A stretch of 64,000 bases of DNA from Psychroflexus sediminis (GCF_900099815.1 NZ_FNCW01000001.1:191933-255932), one strand, 5' to 3'. Positions 53,371 through 63,707 are shown, counted from the stretch's first letter. Made by a program: numbers and translations. Notes: generated from the sequence alone by a model not told the origin.

Positions 53371-56300
53371 TTAAAAATTAAACTTAAGGTTTACTCCATA
53401 TTGTTTCATAGCCGGGTAAGCTCCAGACTGGTAGCCTTGAATATTACCGGAACTTAATCCAGCTTCTGGGTCAGAATATGGTAGATTCTTATCTATAATC
53501 CACAGGTTTCTACCTATCAATGAAAGAGATGCATTGGTGAATGGTAATTTATCTAAAGCTTCAGGACCAAAATCATAGGTTAAGCTCATTTCTCTTAACT
53601 TGATAAATGATGCATCATACACATGGCCTTTGTTGGCATCGCGAGCATATCCATACGGATTGGCATAGGTGTCAAAAGGGACTCTAGTTTCATTTTGTGC
53701 ACCATCCGCATTGACTCCGGGAAGAATAATACCACCACTATCAGGACCATTGGTTAAGGGTGCTCTCATTTCGTTTCCTAAGTCATTGATACCAGCGGTT
53801 ACGTCATAAACTCCTGTTGCCATACCGTACCAGGTGTCAAGTGAAAATATATCTCCACCTTGCTGAATATCCAGTAAAAAGCTGAATCTGAAATTTTTAT
53901 AGGTCAATGTGTTCGTTATACCTGCATTCCAGTCGGGCTGGATGTTACCAATAATATTATTGTTGGACGATGTGGTCTCATAATACCCACTGCTATTCAC
54001 AATTTTATTACCGGATTCATCATAGACATAATCCGAACCTCTTATCGCACCATAAGGTTCTCCTGGAGCTGCATTAATAGATACACCACCTTGAAGACTT
54101 GCTAGCTGAAGGTTTTCTATACCCTTTGTTAGGCTTATGACCTCGTTGCGATTTCTAGACCAGTTCATAGATACATTCCAGCTGAAATCATCCAATTTGA
54201 CAGGAGTACCACTTAATAGGACTTCAATACCTTTATTTTCAATTTCTCCAGCGTTTAGGAGTTTTCTCAAATATCCTGAAGCATTGGAAATGGGCACTGG
54301 AGTAATTTGATCTTCTGTTCTGGTTCTATAGTAAGAGAAGTCTAAATTAAGTCTGTTGTCCAAAAAGCTTCCTTCAAGACCAACTTCATAGGACTTTGAG
54401 GTTTCAGATTTTAAATTCAAGTTGTTTAATGTGCTAGGGTTACTTGCAATACCTTGACCATCAAATGGAGTGGTCATATTATAGGTGTTGAATACATTAT
54501 AAGGTTCTGTAGCACTACCTACCTGGGCATAATTAGCTCTGAATTTGGCAAAGTTTAACCAGTCCTGATCTATGATATTTGAAAGTAATACACTTGTTGA
54601 AACGGATGGGTATATATAGGTATTATCTGATTGGGGTAAAGTTGAAGAGCGGTCTCTTCGAACAGTGGCCTCCAGAAAATACGTGTTTAGGTAGCCCAAA
54701 CTTGCACGGGCAAATAAGCCGTCCACCATTTGGTCTGCTTCATATTCAATAGGTGGGTTTATCGGATTTCTACTGTTGCTTAAAGCATATAAACCAGTTT
54801 CAAATAGTCCGCCATTAGTTGCTGCTCTGATAAAGGTTTGCTCATTTCGTCTTAAGTTGAAACCAAGATTACCGTCAAGATTAAGATCATCAGTTAAATT
54901 TTTATTGAAATTCAAAATCAGATCATAATTATATTCAGCAACTCTGTTATTAAATCTAGAGTAACCTGATACACCCACAGATCCAACATTTTTACGCTCT
55001 TCCTGTAATTCGCTGTAAGTATCAAATGTAAAACGTCCTAACAAGCTAAACACATCATTGATTTGGTAAGTCAGATTGATGTTACCAAAATAACGATTAC
55101 GCGTATCGGTTTGATAATTTTCATATCTCGTAAAATAAGGATTATCGGTGTATATTGGGCTCAAGTTATCAGGTCCATTTGGGTTCCAGGTAATGTTTCT
55201 TCCTGTGGCAAAATAGGCGTCCCGTTGTTTATAGAGGTCAACATTGGCTTGATTCCACTGTCTGAACGACTGCATAATATTCAATGCATCGTAGCCTGTT
55301 CCGTATCTACCTTTACCATCTGTTTTAATAAAGTTGAAATTGGAAGCTACTTTAAACTTATCAGTAAAGTCATGAGTTGCTGAAAGATTTATATTATTTC
55401 TTGTAATACTACTATTTGGGAGACTTCCTTCTTGATCTAAATTTGTAAACCCGATTCTATAGGTGCTTTTATCAGTCCCTCCATCTAAAGCAACAGAGTT
55501 GATCATGGTGTAACCGGTTTCCCAAATGTCATTTGGAGTATGCTCTGCAGCATCCCATGGTGAAGCCTGCTGATACGTATCCAATCCAGGATAGATAGAG
55601 TTCCACTGATAAATCATTCTGTCTGGATCAAAAGCTGCTCCAAAAGAGGCATCTTCCGTAAACGGGGTAGTCTCATCTAAAGTACCATCACCATTCACGT
55701 CATAAAGATTAAAATAGCCGTCATCCGATTGATAATAAGGTCCGTAACCAGCACCATATTTCTGCTGGTAATTTGGTAAGGTTTTTTCATCAGCGTTCGA
55801 AAACATCACAGAGGATCTTATACTCACCCCTATTCCTTTGTTTTTTTGACCTCTTTTGGTTTCAATAATGATAACTCCATTTGCAGCTCGTTCTCCATAG
55901 AGTGCAGAAGCTGCAGCACCACGAAGGACGTTGATGGATTTGATGTCGTCTGGGTTGATATCCGCTGCGGCATTACCATAATCGTATCCGCCACGACCGG
56001 CTCTTTGTCCTGCTGTATTCGTATTTTGATTAATAATCGGTGTTCCATCCACTACAAATAAAGCCTGGTTGCTACCGGTTAAAGAAGCATTACCTCTAAT
56101 GACTACGTTGGTAGAACCACCCATGGTACCAGAGGATTTTACTTTAAGTCCAGCTACCTTACCAGATAAAGCATTGGTGAAATTCTGAGTTGCAACATCA
56201 GAAACTTCATTACCATCCACCTGTTGTGTGGCATATCCAAGAGATTTCTTTTCTCTTTTAATGCCCAGTGCAGTTACAACCACTTCGTCAAGCTGTCCTG

Positions 56301-56595
56301 TTGCCGGTTTAAGCGTCACATCAATGGATGCCCGATTGTTCACAGGAATGCGTTGCTCTTTCATCCCTAAATAAGAAAACACTAAAACAGCAGCTTCACC
56401 AACTTGAATAGAGTATTCTCCATCAAAATTAGTTTGTGTGCCGTTAGCCGTTCCTTCTTCGATTACATTGACACCCGGTAAGGGTAAACCAGTGTTGTCA
56501 ACTACGGTTCCTGTTACTTCTTGATTCTGCGCAAACCCCACCTGGGAGATGATTGCGAAAATGAATAAGAAGATCCAATTTGCATTTTGTTTCAT
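53371..56595 (-). CDS. SusC/RagA family TonB-dependent transporter, locus 2
   Basis: This 1074-residue outer-membrane receptor begins MKQNANWIFLFIFAIISQVGFAQ. A carboxypeptidase-D-like domain (TVVDNTGLPLPGVNVIEEG) and a plug with VVTALGIKREKKSLGYATQ and LYGERAANGVIIIETKRG follow. The barrel has long extracellular loops with calcium-like DVNGDGTLDE and ends QYGVNLKFNF. It is the larger SusC class that pairs with SusD-like_2 proteins. The conserved susC leader motif stands 16 bp upstream, and an IS remnant lies further upstream. Confidence 0.95.
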   Translation of the reverse strand: MKQNANWIFLFIFAIISQVGFAQNQEVTGTVVDNTGLPLPGVNVIEEGTANGTQTNFDGEYSIQVGEAAVLVFSYLGMKEQRIPVNNRASIDVTLKPATGQLDEVVVTALGIKREKKSLGYATQQVDGNEVSDVATQNFTNALSGKVAGLKVKSSGTMGGSTNVVIRGNASLTGSNQALFVVDGTPIINQNTNTAGQRAGRGGYDYGNAAADINPDDIKSINVLRGAAASALYGERAANGVIIIETKRGQKNKGIGVSIRSSVMFSNADEKTLPNYQQKYGAGYGPYYQSDDGYFNLYDVNGDGTLDETTPFTEDASFGAAFDPDRMIYQWNSIYPGLDTYQQASPWDAAEHTPNDIWETGYTMINSVALDGGTDKSTYRIGFTNLDQEGSLPNSSITRNNINLSATHDFTDKFKVASNFNFIKTDGKGRYGTGYDALNIMQSFRQWNQANVDLYKQRDAYFATGRNITWNPNGPDNLSPIYTDNPYFTRYENYQTDTRNRYFGNINLTYQINDVFSLLGRFTFDTYSELQEERKNVGSVGVSGYSRFNNRVAEYNYDLILNFNKNLTDDLNLDGNLGFNLRRNEQTFIRAATNGGLFETGLYALSNSRNPINPPIEYEADQMVDGLFARASLGYLNTYFLEATVRRDRSSTLPQSDNTYIYPSVSTSVLLSNIIDQDWLNFAKFRANYAQVGSATEPYNVFNTYNMTTPFDGQGIASNPSTLNNLNLKSETSKSYEVGLEGSFLDNRLNLDFSYYRTRTEDQITPVPISNASGYLRKLLNAGEIENKGIEVLLSGTPVKLDDFSWNVSMNWSRNRNEVISLTKGIENLQLASLQGGVSINAAPGEPYGAIRGSDYVYDESGNKIVNSSGYYETTSSNNNIIGNIQPDWNAGITNTLTYKNFRFSFLLDIQQGGDIFSLDTWYGMATGVYDVTAGINDLGNEMRAPLTNGPDSGGIILPGVNADGAQNETRVPFDTYANPYGYARDANKGHVYDASFIKLREMSLTYDFGPEALDKLPFTNASLSLIGRNLWIIDKNLPYSDPEAGLSSGNIQGYQSGAYPAMKQYGVNLKFNF

Positions 56596-56611
56596 TTGTT
56601 ATTTGTTTTTA

Positions 56612-56628
56612 GAATTAGCCGAGGCTAA
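56612..56628 (-). promoter_or_regulatory. Conserved susC leader motif, locus 2
   Basis: On the minus strand TTAGCCTCGGCTAATTC lies 16 bp before the susC ATG. TTAGCC and GGCTAA form a 6-bp hairpin here. It is a variant of the motif before the other two susC genes, with GGCTAATTC identical. Confidence 0.55.
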
Positions 56629-56795
56629 ACTAATGCCCCAGAAAGGGCTTGAAGATTGCCTGACGTTAAAACCTGCATACCCCCTAAACATTTACACAAT
56701 CTCACCTTTATCGGCTTGGTTCTGTTTTTATACATCTAGACTTCAGAGCTATGAAGAAGCCATTATATTTTGAGTATTTAACACGGAATTGTGAT

Positions 56796-57290
56796 ATCCC
56801 CGTCAAAACCTTCTTTCTTGCCAATAATCAATAAGGTTTTGAATCTTGTATAGGATTTTTAAAAGAAAATCAGTCAGGCAGGAGCAGGGATAGCTTAATC
56901 ATTTTCTTTTAACTTTAATTATGAGAACTTCCATAAATAAAGTCTGATCTATTAAGAAAAACTTCGTTTTGAATTCAGGTCAAAATGATAATCGGCCCGT
57001 TTAGCCCTTAAAATAAGGTTTACAGAAATCCGGATTTTTTAGGATTGACCTTTTGGTTTAATCAGATTTCAAGCGGAGATTTTAGTGGTGTGTTGCCTAG
57101 AAATCCTCTCAGTTCTTTCTTGATTATATCCTGTCTAAGAGAAATATCTCAGTTGAGATATTCGGTTTCTTCGACTACCTGAAGCTTAAAAGAAAGCGAG
57201 TAATCTTTTTGGGATCGTTTTGTATACCCCGTCTCTGTTGGCTTTTTCATTACTCTAAGTTTTAGTATATCGCTATTTTAGGACGGGACA
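56796..57290 (-). mobile_element. Internally deleted IS3-family-like remnant
   Basis: On the minus strand the element seems to begin with TGTCCCGTCCTAAAATAG (left end at 57290) and to end at CCCCGTCAAAACC (plus strand, 56799), a similar inverted sequence. A truncated orfA lies next to the left end, and the remaining 370 bp (56799-57168) recur at 63273-63643 with four differences. The target duplication is not clear. The rest of 56629-57352 holds no gene. The family assignment rests on the orfA fragment. Confidence 0.6.
57167..57250 (-). pseudogene. Truncated IS3-type transposase orfA N-terminus
   Basis: ATG at 57248-57250 opens a frame whose 28 residues (MKKPTETGYTKRSQKDYSLS, then FKLQVVEE) look like the N-terminus of an IS3/IS150-type OrfA. 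This is the helix-turn-helix protein that usually reads KRSQKDYSLxFKLxVV. The frame then runs into the 370-bp repeat and stops after a few codons (TEYLN), so the rest of the transposase has been deleted. Confidence 0.6.
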
Positions 57291-57303
57291 TTATTTAAAA
57301 CAA

Positions 57304-57330
57304 AAAAGGCTGCCTGAAAGGCAGCCTTTA
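57304..57330 (-). terminator. Terminator after susD of locus 3
   Basis: On the minus strand AAAGGCTGCCT and AGGCAGCCTTT form an 11-bp stem with a 3-nt loop followed by TTTGTTT. It lies 22 bp after the susD stop. Confidence 0.85.
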
Positions 57331-57352
57331 TACTTAGTAATTTTTAAGTGTT

Positions 57353-58990
57353 TTAATTTTGATCGCTAGGACTAATCTCTGGATTAGCATTAATTTCATC
57401 AAATGGAATTTTAAAAATCCAGTCATCGTTAATTGATGGTCTTTCTTGGAAGTAACCATCTTGATAAAGGACTTGAGAAGCACCAGAACCCCCATCTGCA
57501 GCATGGTCAATACCTTCATCCCAGCGGATGTGGTCTGTGTAACCAAAACCTTCTCCCCAAAGTTCCAAGCGTCTCTGGAATTTGATTTCTTCCATCAATT
57601 GTTCTCTGCTTGTAAAATTTGTAGCATCAAACGCGGAATCGCGAGTACCAACAATAGCTTGAAGCGCATTTTGTGCTGGGACAATGTTCTCTAACATCGC
57701 TTCAGCTTCGGCTTCAATTAAATACATTTCAGCAGTACGCATGTAGATAATATCATCTGGATCAATACTACCAGGATTCTGTTGTTTTAACTTAAAGGCC
57801 TGATATGGGTGTGTGTTATGACCAGATACTAAGCCGTACTCTGCTTTTATACTAGCTATAGCGTTTTCAAATTCTTCTTCAGTTTGGTAAAGGGGATTGG
57901 TGTTATTCTCCCAACCTCCTTCGCCATTGGCTGCAGATGTATTTGAGTTTGGTGCATCTGGTAAAAATACGTCCCCTCTGTAATCTGTAGCTGGTATAGC
58001 GTCAACTAATCGTCTGTCGGCAATTTTTGGATTATTTCTAATATGGCTACCATTAAAGGTATTGCTGGCAATATAAAAATAAGAACGGAAAAAGGTTGTT
58101 TCTGTAGAAATCACATTACTACCCCAAATTACCTCAGATAAATCGTTGGTATTGAATCCGGACTTCCATTCGGCTTCACTCATTAATGGAAACCCATCAC
58201 GAGCTAAGGCTGCATTATCTGCAGCTGCTCTCCAGTCGCCTTTAGATAAAGCCCATCTTGCTTTTAAGCCATAAGCCACATTGATGTTTAATTGTGATTT
58301 ACCTTTGGTACTATTTTCTCTTGGTGCAGCATTTTGAAAAGCAGCAATGGCATCATTTAAATCTATTTCAATTTGATCGTAGACTTGTTGAACAGTTCCT
58401 CTAGGTCCGGATTCATAAGGTACTGTAATTACAGGAACTCCAGGGTCTGTTGCAGGATCGCCAATTAGATATCCTTTGCTGTAATGTTGTACTAAGGATA
58501 GCAAAGCATAGGCTCTGTAAGCATAAGCCTGACCCTTTATAGCAAGTAGCTCAGGTGTTTCCACTAAATCGCCTTCGGCTATACGTTCTAATATCAAATT
58601 AGCATGTAAGATGATATTATATCTATGATACCAAAGAAGTTCAGTGGTTATGTCATCAGGGAGTGTATGGTTATTCCATTGTACCTCATCTCTTAAACCA
58701 AGGTTGTTTGCATTTGCTGAATGGATGATACCTCCTGTTAAAAGATCACCCATTGGTACCCAGTAATGATTGTTTGCTCTAGCTGTATTTCCTCCAGGGA
58801 ATACAGTTTGTGACTGTGAAAAAAGGCCACGATGGATACCGTTTATCACTTTTTGCATTTCGTCCTGATTTTGTAAAGCAACCGCAGGAGTTACCGCATC
58901 AGTCGGGACTGTTTCTAAAAATTCTTCTTCACATGATGTTAAGGTAAAGAATAATATTAACAGTGGCAGTTTTAATATTTTATAATTCAT
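57353..58990 (-). CDS. SusD/RagB family outer-membrane lipoprotein, locus 3
   Basis: This 545-residue SusD protein has signal MNYKILKLPLLILFFTLTSC with Cys20 lipidated. Family pattern includes VALQNQDEMQKVINGIHRGLF, GQAYAYRAYALLSLVQHYSKGY, and the C-terminal IIYMRTAEMYLIEAEAEAML with EIKFQRRLELWGEGFGYTDH. It is 17 bp downstream of its susC partner. No glycosidase, protease or sensor lies beside this pair inside the window, so the substrate is unknown. Confidence 0.94.
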   Translation of the reverse strand: MNYKILKLPLLILFFTLTSCEEEFLETVPTDAVTPAVALQNQDEMQKVINGIHRGLFSQSQTVFPGGNTARANNHYWVPMGDLLTGGIIHSANANNLGLRDEVQWNNHTLPDDITTELLWYHRYNIILHANLILERIAEGDLVETPELLAIKGQAYAYRAYALLSLVQHYSKGYLIGDPATDPGVPVITVPYESGPRGTVQQVYDQIEIDLNDAIAAFQNAAPRENSTKGKSQLNINVAYGLKARWALSKGDWRAAADNAALARDGFPLMSEAEWKSGFNTNDLSEVIWGSNVISTETTFFRSYFYIASNTFNGSHIRNNPKIADRRLVDAIPATDYRGDVFLPDAPNSNTSAANGEGGWENNTNPLYQTEEEFENAIASIKAEYGLVSGHNTHPYQAFKLKQQNPGSIDPDDIIYMRTAEMYLIEAEAEAMLENIVPAQNALQAIVGTRDSAFDATNFTSREQLMEEIKFQRRLELWGEGFGYTDHIRWDEGIDHAADGGSGASQVLYQDGYFQERPSINDDWIFKIPFDEINANPEISPSDQN

Positions 58991-59007
58991 AATTAATTTG
59001 TTATTTG

Positions 59008-62000
59008 TTAAAATCCAATATTAAGTCCAAATGAAATTATTCTAGAGGGATTAAAATCATTTCCAGATTGTGTACCGGCTAAATTATACTGCGGGTCAAG
59101 ACCGTCTCTCTTGGTTAGCAATAATAAGTTTTCACCTGTAATAGAAAGGCTTAAATTACCAACACCTATTGCATCAGTAACGCTATCATCAAAAGTATAA
59201 CCAAAGCTTACGTTTCTTAAAGATAAGTATGAAGCATCTGTTAAAAATCTATCTGATAAACTTATAACTAAGTCTTGGTTACCGTTTTCTAGTCTTGGTA
59301 CGTCAGTAATATCACCAGGTTGTCTCCAGGCATTTAAAATATCTGGATGTTGCGAGCGTCCAAAGTCACTGCTACTCATCATTGCAGCATAGGCGTAATC
59401 TATAATTTTACCTCCAAGCTGGTAAGTCACTAAAAAGTCTAATGTAAAGCCTTTATATCTCAAACTATTTTGAAAAGATCCAATTAAGTCAGGTATAGAA
59501 GAGTCCCCGGTGTAGGCACGTTCAGTTTCTGTCCAGTCGTTAGTGACTTCATGATTACCATCAGCGTCTAATACAGGTATGCTTTCATTGTTTTCGTCGA
59601 ATTCATACAAAAAGAAGAGTTGATCTCCCGTATCAGGATCTACGCCGGCTGTTCTTCTCAAAAAGTAATCAAATCTAGAAACACCTTCAGCCCATCGTTT
59701 GGAACCAGTAATTACTGGATCTGGTATGGATGTAATTTCATTTTTTAGTGTAGATGCCAAGGCTGTAAAATCCCAACTGAAGTCATCTGTGTCAATCGCA
59801 TGTGTTGTTAAACTGAATTCAAACCCAGAGTTATACATGTCTGCAATATTATTAGGTTGTACATTAATACCAATACTTGGTTGTAATGGTAAATCAAATA
59901 ATAAGTCTGTAGAATTTCTTCTGTAATATTCTATAGATCCATCAAATAGATTATCAAAAAGACCAAACTCTAATGCGATATCGAAGTTTTCAATGGTTTC
60001 CCATTGTAGTAAAGGGTTTCCTAAATCATCCAACTGGTAAGCTGGATCTGTAGCGTTAGAGGTAATTCCAAATCTGGCTTGGTATAAATAAAAATCACCC
60101 CCAATTTGATCATTACCAACTTCACCCCATGATGTTCTTAATTTTAATCGATCTATGAAGGATACATCTTCCATAAAACTTTCTTTATGAACGTTCCAGG
60201 AGGCACCTACAGAATAAAAAGTACCCCATCTGGATTCTGTATCAAATAAAGAACTACCATCTCTTCTTACAGAAGCACTTAAGTAATACTTAGCGTCAAA
60301 ATTATAGTTAATTCTAGAAAAATAACTTTCAATACGCTTATCGGTTATAAAACCCCCAAGAGACACGGGATTAGAAAAATTTTCAAATACTGTTAAACCT
60401 GGAACGGTTTCTATAGTTCCAAGGGCATCAAAATTTGAAAAATTTCTGTCAAAAGATTCATGACCCAAGGTAACATCAATATTATGAAGGTCGAAATTGT
60501 TATTGTAGGTTAATATTTGATTAAAGTTTTCAACAGTTCTTCTGAAACGGTTTTCATTAAATCTACCATCAGGTTGAGCATCTCCTATTATAGCATTCTC
60601 ATAATCTTTTGAGATGCCATCATTGATGTCTCTACCATAGGTAACTTTCAGATTAAGACCATCGATGATTTCTACGTCCGTATACATCCTCAAACCGTAG
60701 GTATTATTCAGGTCTCTTTCATTGTTTAGAAGTAATTCCTGCAATGCGTGACGACCCTGATTTCTTGGTCTTGTTCCAACATTAAAGTCCGGGTAACCTT
60801 CTCCATTATCAAAAATAGGGTTTCCGAATGCATCCAGGACGAGGTTACCTTGTCTGTCATTAAGATAGACCGGGTAGATTGGACCCATGCCCTGTGCAAA
60901 ACCAAATGGGTTAACAATGCTTCCGGTACCTGCAGATGTAGGTCCGCCGGATTCTGTAAGTGTTAAGTTAGCGCTACCACCAACTTTAATCTTATCGCTC
61001 ACATCAAAATCTGCATTCAATCTTGTTGTTAGACGGTCAAAATAAGAAGTAACAATATATCCTTCTTCCTCTAGGTAAGAAGCAGAGAAGAATACTTTGT
61101 GATTATCACCTCCACCCGCTACATTAACATTATAATTTTGCCTAAATCCTGTTTGTTCCATGAACTCAAACCAATCTAGTTTTTGATAAACTACATCTGC
61201 ATTAGGGTTTAATAGTCCATCAGTACCAACTATTTGATCATTAGGAACATTAAAAGGATTATATCCTAATTGGTTGTAAATATTAGCTGATGAATAAGAA
61301 GGGTCTCCCCCGGCTGCATCTGTATTTCTAAGGGCTTCCCACATAGTTTCATAATAATCTCCAGGACCTATCCTGTCGTGAAAAGGAACAGCACGGTCAA
61401 CAAAACCAGTTTGAGCGGTAATGTTAACTTTTATTTTACCAGCTGTTCCACTTTTTGTGGTTATCATTATAACCCCGTTTGCTGCACGAGATCCATAAAG
61501 TGAGGTGGATGCCGCATCCTTAAGAACAGTAAAAGAAGCAATATCTTCCTGGTTTATTGTGTTCAGTGCACCTTCATATTGAATTCCATCCACAATGATA
61601 AGTGGGTCTGAACTACCGTTAAGCGTTCCAACGCCACGTATGACAATATTTGGAGATGAGCCTGGTTGTCCGTTAGTTGAGGTAAACTGCACCCCGGTTG
61701 CTTTACCTTCTATGGCGGAAATTGGAGATGTTACGTTTCTGTTTTGTAACTCTTCAGAACCTATCACACTAGCAGAACCTGTAAAAGACTCCTTAGTTGC
61801 AGTACCATAGGCAACAACAAATACTTCGTCTAAAGCCTCACCTTTTTCCAACTGAACATTGATTTCAGATTTATCACCTACACGAATGCTTTGATCAGCA
61901 AAACCAACATAGGTAAATACAAGTGATTGATTTGATGCAGCTTCAATAGTATAGTTCCCATCAAAATCTGTTTGGGTTCCTTGTGAAGTTCCCTTAACTA

Positions 62001-62133
62001 CTACATTTACTCCCGGGAGTGGCATCCCAAGATCATCAGTCACAGTACCTGTGACAGTTTTCGTTTGTGCAAAAATTACCTGCACAACTAACACCATAAC
62101 TAGTGTTAAAATTCCATTTAACTTTGTTTTCAT
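59008..62133 (-). CDS. SusC/RagA family TonB-dependent transporter, locus 3
   Basis: This 1041-residue receptor has signal MKTKLNGILTLVMVLVVQVIFAQ. A carboxypeptidase-D-like domain (VTDDLGMPLPGVNVVVKG), plug (IVDGIQYEGALNTINQEDIA, LYGSRAANGVIMITTKSG) and a barrel ending NPSRIISFGLNIGF follow. The frame is open to 62163, but the signal peptide fixes 62133. It has the locus 1 type leader motif 13 bp upstream. The pair with susD is bracketed by the two copies of a 370-bp repeat. Confidence 0.95.
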   Translation of the reverse strand: MKTKLNGILTLVMVLVVQVIFAQTKTVTGTVTDDLGMPLPGVNVVVKGTSQGTQTDFDGNYTIEAASNQSLVFTYVGFADQSIRVGDKSEINVQLEKGEALDEVFVVAYGTATKESFTGSASVIGSEELQNRNVTSPISAIEGKATGVQFTSTNGQPGSSPNIVIRGVGTLNGSSDPLIIVDGIQYEGALNTINQEDIASFTVLKDAASTSLYGSRAANGVIMITTKSGTAGKIKVNITAQTGFVDRAVPFHDRIGPGDYYETMWEALRNTDAAGGDPSYSSANIYNQLGYNPFNVPNDQIVGTDGLLNPNADVVYQKLDWFEFMEQTGFRQNYNVNVAGGGDNHKVFFSASYLEEEGYIVTSYFDRLTTRLNADFDVSDKIKVGGSANLTLTESGGPTSAGTGSIVNPFGFAQGMGPIYPVYLNDRQGNLVLDAFGNPIFDNGEGYPDFNVGTRPRNQGRHALQELLLNNERDLNNTYGLRMYTDVEIIDGLNLKVTYGRDINDGISKDYENAIIGDAQPDGRFNENRFRRTVENFNQILTYNNNFDLHNIDVTLGHESFDRNFSNFDALGTIETVPGLTVFENFSNPVSLGGFITDKRIESYFSRINYNFDAKYYLSASVRRDGSSLFDTESRWGTFYSVGASWNVHKESFMEDVSFIDRLKLRTSWGEVGNDQIGGDFYLYQARFGITSNATDPAYQLDDLGNPLLQWETIENFDIALEFGLFDNLFDGSIEYYRRNSTDLLFDLPLQPSIGINVQPNNIADMYNSGFEFSLTTHAIDTDDFSWDFTALASTLKNEITSIPDPVITGSKRWAEGVSRFDYFLRRTAGVDPDTGDQLFFLYEFDENNESIPVLDADGNHEVTNDWTETERAYTGDSSIPDLIGSFQNSLRYKGFTLDFLVTYQLGGKIIDYAYAAMMSSSDFGRSQHPDILNAWRQPGDITDVPRLENGNQDLVISLSDRFLTDASYLSLRNVSFGYTFDDSVTDAIGVGNLSLSITGENLLLLTKRDGLDPQYNLAGTQSGNDFNPSRIISFGLNIGF

Positions 62134-62146
62134 TTTAATTTTGTTA

Positions 62147-62163
62147 GAATTAGCCAGTGCCAA
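62147..62163 (-). promoter_or_regulatory. Conserved susC leader motif, locus 3
   Basis: On the minus strand TTGGCACTGGCTAATTC lies 13 bp before the susC ATG and is identical to the motif of locus 1. Upstream to 62619 the sequence is very AT-rich without a gene, and the promoter of this pair should lie there. Confidence 0.6.
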
Positions 62164-62619
62164 TTTAATGGAATTTTATTTTTTAACAAGTTAACAGGGT
62201 TAAATTAACATAATAAAGCCTGTTTAAAGTTAATTTTTAGTCAAATATAGATATGATAATAATTAAAAAATTAATGAATATCTTTTAATTTTTATTTTAT
62301 TTAATATGTTTAATTAAAAAAATACTACTAATATCATAAATATTCGAATATCTGTAAAATCTCATAATTAAACCTTTTGTAAAGATTTTTGTTAAGAAGT
62401 TAATATGTTGATAAGTTTCTGGATATTGAAAGTAACCAAGGAAATATTTTAAAAAATACTAGGATAGTAAGCCTTTGAGTCGCAATTTAACATAATAATT
62501 GGCTTTTTGATTTGCTTCTGATGTATCATTTGTTTAGAAAATGAGAGTAAGATTTGTGGTGGTTTCATTACTGAAATGAACCTAAGAAGAGAAAATTTAA
62601 AAATTGATTTAATTGAAAT
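62164..62619. other. AT-rich intergenic region upstream of SusCD locus 3
   Basis: No open frame, hairpin or repeat of note is visible. Long runs of A/T and several TTAATT-type patches fit a regulatory region for the minus-strand susC gene. No clear TTG-N19-TAnnTTTG match was picked out by eye. Confidence 0.5.
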
Positions 62620-63272
62620 TTACTGGTAACTTCTGCCACAATAGTCTACAAGTTCATTATCAACAGCAGAGTTAACATTTTCGTTAACAACATTACCATT
62701 AGCTGCCGTTATTTGGAAAGTAACTTCCGAATCCCAGGATCCAACTGTGTACTATAGAAATTGTTTCAGTAGAGGATAGTACTTCAAAGGTTTCTGTTTT
62801 TTCAGCCCCGTCTAAAAACTCAATTTCAATTTCGGTCTCAACATCTAATGTAACAAGATGGGTTCCGCCGTTACAAACGTCACCAAAGGAATCTTGCATA
62901 TCGACTGTCCAGGTTCCGGAAGCTGGAACATCCCGGATGGCATCCAAAACTCACATTGATCTGGAAATGCGATCGGTAGAAGGCACCTCCAGAAACTATG
63001 CTATTTAAGTTGGTGCTGGTAAAGACTCTGCCGTCATTCATTATTAACTCTATCCTTAAGTTGATACGATCTTCACCTTTACAGCCACCTTCTGTAAGGT
63101 TGAAAAAGTCTTCAAATTCTTGAAGAGTCAGTTCGAAATCTAAAACGGGATATTCTCTGTCTGTATTTAAATTTCCTTTAGGAAAAGATCTTAAGAATTT
63201 TTCATCTTTAGAGTTGTTATCTGGATCATCGCTTTCTATTTAAATGTCAAAGTAAGACACAAGTATATCCAT
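62620..63272 (-). pseudogene. Broken SusCD-locus lipoprotein gene
   Basis: Read on the minus strand, three frames together give one protein. The first part has SFPKGNLNTDREYPVLDFEL and FEDFFNLTEGGCKGEDRINL. The second reads VPASGTWTVDMQDSFGDVCN. The third part is GSWDSEVTFQITAANGN, ending YCGRSYQ at a TAA (62620-62622). There is an in-frame TAA at 63240-63242, a frameshift near 62925-62955 and an extra T near 62741-62746. The 5' end is cut off at the 370-bp repeat. Its end closely matches the intact gene at the window end, so it is a decayed paralogue. Confidence 0.75.
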
Positions 63273-63643
63273 CCCGTCAAAACCTTCTTTTCTTGCCAAT
63301 AATCAATAAGGTTTTGAATCTTGTATAGGATTTTTAAAAGAAAATCAGTCAGGCAGGAGCAGGGATAGCTTAATCATTTTCTTTTAACTTTAATTATGAG
63401 AACTTTCATAAATAAAGTCTGATCTATTAAGAAAGACTTCGTTTTGAATTCAGGTCAAAATGATAATCGGCCCGTTTAGCCCTTAAAATAAGGTTTACAG
63501 AAATCCGGATTTTTTAGGATTGACCTTTTGGTTTAATCAGATTTCAAGCGGAGATTTTAGTGGTGTGTTGCCTAGAAATCCTCTCAGTTCTTTCTTGATT
63601 ATATCCTGTCTAAGAGAAATGTCTCAGTTGAGATATTCGGTTT
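63273..63643 (-). mobile_element. Second copy of the 370-bp IS-derived repeat
   Basis: This stretch matches 56799-57168 in the same orientation over about 370 bp with roughly four differences, one of them a single-T indel. It lacks the orfA fragment and left end that flank the first copy. It joins directly to the truncated 5' end of the lipoprotein pseudogene. On the minus strand one frame near its left edge reads LRGFLGNTPLKSPLEI before a stop, perhaps the end of a transposase or passenger gene. Confidence 0.7.
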
Positions 63644-63707
63644 TGACCCCCGAAGGTTTTTGGGTGGCTAGATATTCTATGTATGTACTCTACTTTTTAA
63701 TCATAAA

